Part shown: positions 57,208 to 64,000 of the stretch, one piece after another
Position numbering within the stretch: position 1 is the stretch's first letter
Layout of the letters: each line of letters opens with the position of its first letter
DNA from: Neisseria sicca
GTDB taxonomy: Bacteria > Pseudomonadota > Gammaproteobacteria > Burkholderiales > Neisseriaceae
Direction of reading: 5' to 3'
Length of the DNA: 64,000 bases
NCBI RefSeq assembly: GCF_003044565.1
Contig: NZ_POXG01000007.1
Location: 1 to 64,000, forward strand
The notes under the pieces: model-generated
Database searches by the model: none
Seen by the model: only the letters and a program-made list of their open reading frames with translations
What the model was told of the DNA's origin: nothing
Made by a program: the position numbers and the translations under genes

Positions 57208-58419
57208 CTAGCCTGCTTCTTGCAAAAAGCCTGCCAGTTCGGCGGTGTCGAGTGCGATCATCAGTTCTTCGTTAGTCGGTACGACCAAAACGGCGGGATT
57301 GGAACCTGTCGGGCTGATGATGCCTGAGTTGCCGTAGCGTTTTTCCATATTGGCTTTGGTGTCGATGTGCAGACCCAAATAGTCGAGGTAGGCGACGGTT
57401 TTGGCGCGAATGTTGCGGGAGTTTTCGCCGATGCCGCCGGTGAAGACAAGGGCGTCTATGCCGCCGCAGGCAACCGACATTGAGGCGATGTATTTGGCGA
57501 GGCGGTAGGTCATGACTTCGAGGGCGAGGCGTGCGCCTTCGTGACCTTCGTCGGCGGCGATTTCGAGGGTACGGCAGTCGTTGGAGAGTTCGGAGATGCC
57601 GAGCAATCCTGATTTTTTGTTCAGCATTTCATCGACTTGCTCGATGTTCATGCCGGCGTGGGCGGTCAGGTAGCTGTACACGCCGGGGTCGATGTCGCCG
57701 CAGCGTGTACCCATGACGAGGCCTTCGATGGGTGTGAAGCCCATGCTGGTATCGACGGATTTGCCGTTTCGGATGGCGGTGATGGACGCGCCGTTGCCGA
57801 GGTGGGCGACGATCATTCGCAGGTCTTCCAGCGGTTTGCCTAAAATCCGCGCGGCTTCGGGGGCGACGTAGCGCATACTGGTGCCGTGGAAGCCGTAGCG
57901 GCGGAAGGCGTATTTTTTGCGCAATTCGCGCGGCACGGCGTAGGTGTAGGCGCGTTCGGGCATGGTTTGGTGGAACGAGGTGTCCATCACGCCGACGTTG
58001 GGCAGGCCGGGGAAGTGTTCCTGCGCGGCGAGGATGCCGCTGATGTTGGCGGGGTTGTGCAGCGGGGCGAGCGGGATGCAGGCTTTCAGTTCGTCAAGGA
58101 CGTCTTGGTCGATGAGGACGGACTCGTGATATTTTTCGCCGCCGTGGGCGATGCGGTGGCCGATGGCTTTGATGCGGTCGTGCAGGCCGTGTTTTTCCAG
58201 TTCGTTCAACAGCATACCCACCGCGCCGGCGTGGCAGTTGCGGCCGGTCAGGGGAACTTGGCGTTTGTTGCCGTCTTTGCTGAAGGTGATGACGGCTTCG
58301 GGCGTGGTCAGGCGTTCGCCGAGGCAGCTTAGGACGACGCTGCCGCTTTTGCGGTCGATAACGGCGCCTTTGAGCGAGGAACTGCCGCAGTTCAGGACGA
58401 GGATGAGTTGGTCGGACAT
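57208..58419 (-). CDS. ackA: Acetate/propionate kinase
   Basis: Reversible carboxylate kinase (acetyl or propionyl phosphate and ADP). 403 aa. LVLNCGSSSLKGAVID (7-22), GHRIAHGGEKYH, GVMDTSFHQTMPE, RYGFHGTSMRYV, HLGNGASITAI, GDIDPGVYSYL, VFTGGIGENS: complete family set. It lies downstream of prpF on the same strand, as in the meningococcal propionate island, so it likely works with the 2-methylcitrate enzymes; a 327-bp gap with a DUS pair intervenes. Confidence 0.96.
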   Translation of the reverse strand: MSDQLILVLNCGSSSLKGAVIDRKSGSVVLSCLGERLTTPEAVITFSKDGNKRQVPLTGRNCHAGAVGMLLNELEKHGLHDRIKAIGHRIAHGGEKYHESVLIDQDVLDELKACIPLAPLHNPANISGILAAQEHFPGLPNVGVMDTSFHQTMPERAYTYAVPRELRKKYAFRRYGFHGTSMRYVAPEAARILGKPLEDLRMIVAHLGNGASITAIRNGKSVDTSMGFTPIEGLVMGTRCGDIDPGVYSYLTAHAGMNIEQVDEMLNKKSGLLGISELSNDCRTLEIAADEGHEGARLALEVMTYRLAKYIASMSVACGGIDALVFTGGIGENSRNIRAKTVAYLDYLGLHIDTKANMEKRYGNSGIISPTGSNPAVLVVPTNEELMIALDTAELAGFLQEAG

Positions 58420-58746
58420 GATGATTCTCCTTGTAGTTTGTGGTTGTTTTTTTGGTGTGGGGTCGTCTGAAAAAGGATGGGCGTCGGGCGGGGTGCGTTT
58501 CAGACGACCTCTTTGGGCAAAGTGTATGCCGCATTTTCTATCGTCATTCCGTCCCCGCCTACGCGAGGACAGGCTGTGGCGGGAATGACGGCGATACGGG
58601 AAGCTGTCTTTTATCGAAGTTTCCGTATTTTTCCTTGTGGTTTGCCGCCCTCTACCACAGGGTAAGGGAATGGTCAGTGATTTGATGCCTCCTTGTTTTT
58701 CAGACGACCTTTTTATGGCTCGCGGGCAAACCCACGCTGTGTCGAT
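58420..58746. other. Intergenic region prpF-ackA
   Basis: No gene. Contains a DUS pair (58461-58510), a repeat near 58544-58590 with ATTCC and GGGAATGACGG ends related to dRS3, and a reverse DUS near 58697-58712. Confidence 0.55.
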
Positions 58747-59916
58747 TTAAAAACAATCCTCAGGCACCCTGACCCGCCCTTCCATAATCACGCGCGCGCT
58801 GCGGCTCATGACGGCTTTTTTCACTGCCCAAATACCGTCCGAACACTCTGCCGCCGCACCGACGCGCAATGTGCCGGAAGGATGGCCGAAGCGCACTTCG
58901 TTGCGCGTTCCGCCGCCTGCGGCGAGGTTGACCAGCGTGCCGGGGACGGCGGCGGCGGCGGCGATGGCGACCGAGGCAGTGCCCATCATCGCGTGGTGCA
59001 GTTTGCCCATGCTCAGGGCGCGTACCAGCAAATCGATGTCGGCGGCGTTCACGGTTTTGCCGCCGGAGGCAGTGTAATCGGCGGCGGGCGCGACAAAGGC
59101 GACTTTCGGCGTGTGCGCGCGGGCGGCGGCTTCGGAAACGTCGTTAATCAAGCCCATTTTCAGCGCACCGTAAGCGCGGATTTTTTCAAATTTTTCCAGC
59201 GCTGCAGCATCGTTGTTGATGTCGTCCTGCAACTCTTTGCCCGTGTAGCCCAAATCAGCGGCGTTCAGGAAAACGGTCGGAATACCCGCGTTGATAAGCG
59301 TGGCTTTCAGACGACCTATGTCCGGAACGTCCAGCTCGTCCACCAAGTTGCCGGTCGGGAACATACTGCCTTCGCCGTCGGCGGGGTCGAGGAATTCGAT
59401 TTGCACTTCGGCGGCGGGAAAGGTAACGCCGTCCAGCTCGAAATCACCCGTTTCCAAAACTTCGCCGTTTTGCATCGGAACATGGGCAATGATGGTTTTG
59501 CCGATGTTTTTCTGCCAGATTTTCACCGTGCAGATGCCGTCTGAAGGAATCTTGCCTTTATCGACCAAGCCCTGCTCAATGGCGAACGCGCCCACGGCGG
59601 CGGTGAGGTTGCCGCAGTTGCCGCTCCAATCGACGAAAGGCTTGTCGATGGAAACTTGCCCGAAAAGGTAGTCGACGTCGTGGTCGGCGCGTTCGGACTT
59701 GTCCAAAATCACCGCCTTGCTGGTGGACGAGCTGGCGTTGCCCAAACCGTCTATCTGCTTGCCGTAAGGGTCGGGGCTGCCGAGTACGCGCAACAGGATT
59801 TTGTCGCGCGCGCTGCCCGCTTCCCGCGCCGCCTCGGGCAGGTCGGAGCGTTTGAAAAACACGCCTTTTGATGTGCCGCCTCGGTAGTAAACGGCGGGGA
59901 TTTTGATTTGCGGCAT
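58747..59916 (-). CDS. prpF: 2-methylaconitate cis-trans isomerase PrpF
   Basis: Isomerises trans- to cis-2-methylaconitate in the AcnD-type methylcitrate cycle. 389 aa with two diaminopimelate-epimerase-like lobes. KIPAVYYRGGTSKGVFFKRSDLP (5-27), DHDVDYLFGQVSIDKPFVDWSGNCGNLTAAVG, and GAMKMGL-type GALKMGL, MGKLHHAMMGTASVAIA, and C-terminal GTLRVGAA fit the family. It contains ATGCCGTCTGAA (59534-59545), the AT-DUS dialect foreign to the rest of the window. 41 bp after acnD. Confidence 0.96.
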   Translation of the reverse strand: MPQIKIPAVYYRGGTSKGVFFKRSDLPEAAREAGSARDKILLRVLGSPDPYGKQIDGLGNASSSTSKAVILDKSERADHDVDYLFGQVSIDKPFVDWSGNCGNLTAAVGAFAIEQGLVDKGKIPSDGICTVKIWQKNIGKTIIAHVPMQNGEVLETGDFELDGVTFPAAEVQIEFLDPADGEGSMFPTGNLVDELDVPDIGRLKATLINAGIPTVFLNAADLGYTGKELQDDINNDAAALEKFEKIRAYGALKMGLINDVSEAAARAHTPKVAFVAPAADYTASGGKTVNAADIDLLVRALSMGKLHHAMMGTASVAIAAAAAVPGTLVNLAAGGGTRNEVRFGHPSGTLRVGAAAECSDGIWAVKKAVMSRSARVIMEGRVRVPEDCF

Positions 59917-59957
59917 TCTGTTTCTCCTTGTTTTTGATTTGGGTTTTCAGACGACCT

Positions 59958-62567
59958 CTACGCCGCGTTCCCTTCCAAAAAATCCTGTGCAAACCGTTGC
60001 AGCACGCCGCCGGCTTCGTACACCAGCACTTCCTCTGCGGTATCGAGGCGACAGGTAACGGGGACTTCGACGGTCTCGCCGTTTTTGCGGTGAATGACGA
60101 GGGTCAGGTCGCCGCGTGGTTTGCGTTCGCCGACCACGTCGTAGGTTTCCGTGCCGTCCAGTTGCAGGGTGTGGCGGTTGGTGCCGGCTTTGAATTGCAG
60201 CGGCAAGACACCCATGCCGATGAGGTTGGTGCGATGGATGCGCTCGAAGCCTTCGGCGGCGATGGCTTCTACGCCCGCGAGCCGCACGCCCTTCGCCGCC
60301 CAGTCGCGGCTGGAACCTTGGCCGTAGTCCGCGCCGGCGATGATGATGAGCGGCTGTTTGCGGTTCATATAGGTTTCGATGGCTTCCCACATGCGCATGG
60401 TTTCGCCTTCGGGTTCGACGCGGGCGAGCGAGCCTTGGCGCACGCTGCCGTCTTCGTTTTTCACCATTTCGTTAAACAATTTGGGATTGGCGAAAGTCGC
60501 GCGTTGGGCGGTGAGGTGGTCGCCGCGGTGGGTGGCGTAGGAATTGAAGTCTTCTTCGGGCAAACCCATTTTCGCCAGATATTCACCTGCCGCACTCGCC
60601 GCCAGAATCGCGTTCGAAGGCGAAATGTGGTCGGTGGTGATGTTGTCGGGCAGAATCGCCAAGGGCCGCATTCCCGTCAGGCTGCGTTCGCCTGCCAACG
60701 CACCTTCCCAATAGGGCGGACGGCGGATGTAGGTGGACATCGGACGCCAGTCGTACAGCGGACTGGGGGCTTTTTGCGCTTTGCCGGTGTCGAACATCGG
60801 TACATACACGTCGCGGAACTGCTGCGGTTTCACATATTCGGCAACGACGGCATCGATTTCTTCGTCGGTCGGCCAGATGTCTTTCAGACGGATTTCTTTG
60901 CCGTCGTCTGAAACGCCGAGTACGTCGTTTTCAATATCGAAACGGATGCTGCCCGCGACGGCGTATGCCACCACCAGCGGGGGCGAAGCGAGGAAAGCCT
61001 GTTTCGCATACGGGTGGATGCGGCCGTCGAAGTTGCGGTTGCCCGACAGTACGGCGGTGGCGTACAAATCGCGGTCTATGATTTCCTGCTGGATTTTCGG
61101 GTCGAGCGCGCCGCTCATGCCGTTGCAGGTGGTGCAGGCGAAGGCGACAATGCCGAAGCCGAGTTTTTCCATTTCGGGCAGCAGGCCTGCTTCTTTCAAA
61201 TAAATTTCCGCCACTTTCGAACCGGGGGCAAACGAGGTTTTGACCCACGGTTTGCGTTTCAGCCCGAAGCGGTTGGCGTTGCGCGCCAAGAGCGCGGCGG
61301 CAACGACGTTGCGCGGGTTGGAAGTGTTGGTGCAACTGGTAATCGCGGCGATGATGACCGCGCCGTCGGGCATGAGGCCGTCTGAAGGCTCTTCGTAAGG
61401 CTTCGCCAGCCCTTTCGCCGCCAAATCGACGGTGGCAAAACGCGCGTGCGGGTTGCTCGGGCCTGCCATGTTGCGCGTTACGCTGCTCAAATCAAACTTC
61501 AACACGCGCGGATAAACGGCGGTTTCTAAGGCATCTGCCCACAGCCCTGCGGTTTTGGCGTAGGTTTCCACCAATTTCACCTGCGCGTCGTCGCGTCCGG
61601 TCAGTTTCAAATAATCAATGGTTTGCGCGTCGATGGCGAACATGGCGGCAGTCGCGCCGAACTCCGGCGTCATGTTGGAAATGGTCGCGCGGTCGCCGAT
61701 GGACAGGCTTCTCGCGCCCTCGCCGAAAAATTCGACAAACGCCCCAACCACGCGCTCTTTGCGCAGAAACTCGGTCAGCGCCAACACAATATCCGTCGCC
61801 GTAATGCCCGCCTGCCGTTTGCCCGTCAACTCCACGCCGACAATATCGGGCAGGCGCATCATGGACGCGCGCCCCAGCATCACGGTTTCCGCCTCCAAAC
61901 CGCCCACGCCTACGGAAATCACGCCCAGCGCATCAACGTGCGGCGTGTGCGAATCCGTGCCGACGCAGGTGTCGGGAAACGCCACGCCGTTTTTGACTTG
62001 GACGACGGGCGACATTTTTTCCAGATTGATTTGGTGCATGATGCCGTTGCCCGCCGGAATCACGTCCACATTTTCAAAAGCGGTTTTCGTCCAGTTGATA
62101 AAGTGGAAACGGTCTTCGTTGCGGCGGTCTTCGATTTCGCGGTTTTTGCGGAACGCATCGGGGTCGTAGCCGCCGCATTCCACCGCCAGCGAGTGGTCGA
62201 CGATAAGCTGCGTCTGCACCACCGGATTTACTTTGGCAGGATCGCCGCCCTTCTCTGCAATCGCATCGCGCAAGCCCGCCAAATCCACCAACGCGGTCTG
62301 CCCCAAAATATCATGGCACACCACCCGCGCGGGATACCACGGGAAATCGATTTCCTGCTTGCCTTCTATCAGCTGACCCAGCCAGCTTTGCAGCGTCGGC
62401 AAATCGACTTTGTCCGCGCGGTTGACCAAGTTCTCCGCCAAAATGCGGCTCGTGTAAGGCAGCTTGTCGTAAGAGCCGGCTTGAATGTCCTCACACGCCG
62501 CACGCGCGTCGTAGTATTCCAAATCCGTACCGGGCAGCGGTTTGCGGTAACGTTGGTTGGCAGCCAT
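59958..62567 (-). CDS. acnD: Fe/S-dependent 2-methylisocitrate dehydratase AcnD
   Basis: Aconitase-family dehydratase acting on 2-methylcitrate; needs PrpF as partner. 869 aa. The three cluster cysteines are present in ITSCTNTSNP and FACTTCNGMSG; also GTDSHTPHVDALG, RIHRTNLIGMGVLPLQF and GADYGQGSSRDWAAKG. It carries AGGCCGTCTGAA (61375-61386), another DUS dialect unusual here. Between prpC and prpF on the same strand, which distinguishes it from housekeeping acnA. Confidence 0.96.
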   Translation of the reverse strand: MAANQRYRKPLPGTDLEYYDARAACEDIQAGSYDKLPYTSRILAENLVNRADKVDLPTLQSWLGQLIEGKQEIDFPWYPARVVCHDILGQTALVDLAGLRDAIAEKGGDPAKVNPVVQTQLIVDHSLAVECGGYDPDAFRKNREIEDRRNEDRFHFINWTKTAFENVDVIPAGNGIMHQINLEKMSPVVQVKNGVAFPDTCVGTDSHTPHVDALGVISVGVGGLEAETVMLGRASMMRLPDIVGVELTGKRQAGITATDIVLALTEFLRKERVVGAFVEFFGEGARSLSIGDRATISNMTPEFGATAAMFAIDAQTIDYLKLTGRDDAQVKLVETYAKTAGLWADALETAVYPRVLKFDLSSVTRNMAGPSNPHARFATVDLAAKGLAKPYEEPSDGLMPDGAVIIAAITSCTNTSNPRNVVAAALLARNANRFGLKRKPWVKTSFAPGSKVAEIYLKEAGLLPEMEKLGFGIVAFACTTCNGMSGALDPKIQQEIIDRDLYATAVLSGNRNFDGRIHPYAKQAFLASPPLVVAYAVAGSIRFDIENDVLGVSDDGKEIRLKDIWPTDEEIDAVVAEYVKPQQFRDVYVPMFDTGKAQKAPSPLYDWRPMSTYIRRPPYWEGALAGERSLTGMRPLAILPDNITTDHISPSNAILAASAAGEYLAKMGLPEEDFNSYATHRGDHLTAQRATFANPKLFNEMVKNEDGSVRQGSLARVEPEGETMRMWEAIETYMNRKQPLIIIAGADYGQGSSRDWAAKGVRLAGVEAIAAEGFERIHRTNLIGMGVLPLQFKAGTNRHTLQLDGTETYDVVGERKPRGDLTLVIHRKNGETVEVPVTCRLDTAEEVLVYEAGGVLQRFAQDFLEGNAA

Positions 62568-62972
62568 GTTCAGTTCTCCTGTGGATCTATTTTTCTTGTG
62601 GTTTGAGGTTTCAGACGACGTTTTTGAAGGGGTCGTCTGAAACTTAAATATTCGGTTTTAATGGGTAACAACGATATTGCACGTCGTCTGAAATCCGGTC
62701 GGCTCGCGGGCTCTTCCCGCATTTTGGCGAAACCGTGAAAAAAGTTGCCGCGCTGCCTCCGCCATTCCCGCCGCGACCTGTCCTCGCTTAGGCGGGGGCG
62801 GGAATGACGGCAGACGTTGCGGCTGGTTTTTCAGACGACCTTCTCTCTCTCACATATTCCAACAGGCCGTCTGAAAAGCGTAACCGTAGGCGGGTTTCGG
62901 TTTTCCGCGGGCAAAGCCCACGCTACACGTCGTCTGAAATCCGATTGGCGTCTCCTACGGCTGTTGTCCGTC
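62568..62972. other. Intergenic region prpC-acnD
   Basis: 405 bp with no gene: a divergent DUS pair (about 62609-62642), a dRS3-related ATTCCCGC/GCGGGAAT stretch near 62763-62812, a reverse AG-mucDUS (62828-62842) facing an AG-type AGGCCGTCTGAA (62864-62875), and another partial DUS near 62930. Confidence 0.6.
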
Positions 62973-64000
62973 TCAGCGTTCCTCAATCTCCACAAACGCC
63001 AAATCTTCAGGGCCGGTGTAGTTCGCGCTCGGACGGATGATTTTGCCGTCTTTGCGCTGTTCGAGGACGTGTGCCGCCCAGCCGGTGGAGCGCGAAATCA
63101 CGAAGAGCGGCGTGAACATGGCGGTCGGTACGCCGAGTTTTTGGTAGGACACGGCGGAGAACCAGTCTAAGTTCGGGAACATTTTTTTCTCTTCCCACAT
63201 CACGCTCTCCAAGCGTTCGGCGATGTCGAAGAGGCGCATGTCGCCCGCTTCCCGGCTCAAACCGCGCGCCACTTCTTTAATCACGACGTTGCGCGGGTCG
63301 GAAATGGTGTAAACCGGATGGCCGAACCCGATAACGATTTCCTTGCGGGCGATGCGTTCGCGGATGTCGGCTTCGGCTTCGTCGGCGTTGCGGTAGCGTT
63401 TTTGGATGTCGTAGGCGACTTCGTTCGCGCCGCCGTGTTTCGGACCTTTGAGCGCGCCGATGGCGCCGGTGATGCAGGAATACATATCCGAACCCGTACC
63501 GGCAATCACGCGGGCGGTGAAGGTGGAGGCGTTGAACTCGTGTTCCGCATACAGAATCAGCGAAACGTGCATGGCCTTAACCTGCGATTCGGTCGGGCGT
63601 TTGCCGTGCAACAGGTGCAGGAAGTGGCCGCCGATGGTGTCTTCCTTGCTTTCGACGTCGATGCGTTTGCCGTTGTGCGAATATTGATACCAGTAGAGCA
63701 GGATGCTGCCAAGGCTGGCGATGAGTTTGTCCGCGATGTCGCGCGCTTCGCTGTCGGGGTGGCTTTCGCGTTCGGGATGAACGCAGCCGAGCATGGACAC
63801 GCCGGTACGCATGACGTCCATCGGATGCGTGTGCGCAGGCAGGCTTTCCAACACCTTAATCACGCGGATAGGCAGGCCGCGCATGGATTTGAGCTTGGTT
63901 TTGTAGGCGGCGAGTTCGGATTTGTTGGGCAGGTGGCCGTGAATCAGCAGGTGGGCGACTTCTTCAAACTCGCATTTCTGCGCCAGATCGAGAATGTCGT
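62973..64000 (-). CDS. prpC: 2-methylcitrate synthase PrpC (5' end beyond window)
   Basis: Condenses propionyl-CoA with oxaloacetate. 342 codons are visible, open to the right edge; the true start is outside. Citrate-synthase motifs: [31 protein letters not shown] with the catalytic His, GPKHGGANE, and [14 protein letters not shown]. Length before the edge and the neighbour acnD favour PrpC over GltA. prpB is expected just outside the window. Confidence 0.93.
   Translation of the reverse strand, partial: DILDLAQKCEFEEVAHLLIHGHLPNKSELAAYKTKLKSMRGLPIRVIKVLESLPAHTHPMDVMRTGVSMLGCVHPERESHPDSEARDIADKLIASLGSILLYWYQYSHNGKRIDVESKEDTIGGHFLHLLHGKRPTESQVKAMHVSLILYAEHEFNASTFTARVIAGTGSDMYSCITGAIGALKGPKHGGANEVAYDIQKRYRNADEAEADIRERIARKEIVIGFGHPVYTISDPRNVVIKEVARGLSREAGDMRLFDIAERLESVMWEEKKMFPNLDWFSAVSYQKLGVPTAMFTPLFVISRSTGWAAHVLEQRKDGKIIRPSANYTGPEDLAFVEIEER

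Overview
The window is chromosomal DNA from a commensal Neisseria. The commonest short word on both strands is AGGTCGTCTGAA, the DNA-uptake-sequence (DUS) dialect called AG-mucDUS, known from the N. mucosa / N. sicca / N. macacae group. Correia repeat enclosed elements (CREE), dRS3-type 20-mers and a dcw cell-division cluster with neisserial gene order support this. The species call is an inference from the dialect, not from a marker gene.

Layout. 1-10620 (minus): 5' part of a giant trimeric autotransporter adhesin, open for 3,540 codons to the window edge, with a double head and a stalk of roughly 0.9-kb repeats. 10621-11685: non-coding, with a CREE. 11686-13588: an uncharacterised exported protein and ubiG. 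13938-27586 (minus): the distal dcw cluster, read as murD, an L,D-transpeptidase, an amidase, ftsW-murG, a methyltransferase, murC, then ddl-ftsQ-ftsA-ftsZ. 27630-32932 (minus): four tandem Sel1-repeat exported proteins just upstream of murD. 33190-44312 (minus): housekeeping genes (truncated globin, dusA, focA, greB, purF, cvpA, a SPOR protein, folC, two small conserved genes, an amino-acid ABC ATPase, ksgA). 44496-46143 (plus): dGTPase-like gene and tRNA-Arg/tRNA-Glu. 46383-52285: polyamine-type binding lipoprotein, rpsT, pldA, a DUF502 membrane protein, aspS. 52736-55849 (plus): a type XI secretion (Slam) pair, made of a soluble TbpB-like-barrel cargo with an unusual proline-rich repeat arm and its Slam translocon. 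55850-57207: an intergenic array of four composite palindromic repeats. 57208-64000 (minus): the 2-methylcitrate (propionate) cluster prpC-acnD-prpF-ackA, with prpC cut by the window edge.

Functionally the window joins peptidoglycan synthesis and division with surface or exported proteins (adhesin, Sel1 family, phospholipase A, Slam cargo) and propionate catabolism. Inverted DUS pairs serve as transcription terminators behind most genes; in two cases one or both arms of the hairpin are translated as the C-terminus of the gene.

The strongest candidate for a poorly described system is the Slam/cargo pair at 52736-55849. Next are the four-gene Sel1 expansion with an exact 108-bp triple repeat and the repeat architecture of the giant adhesin.
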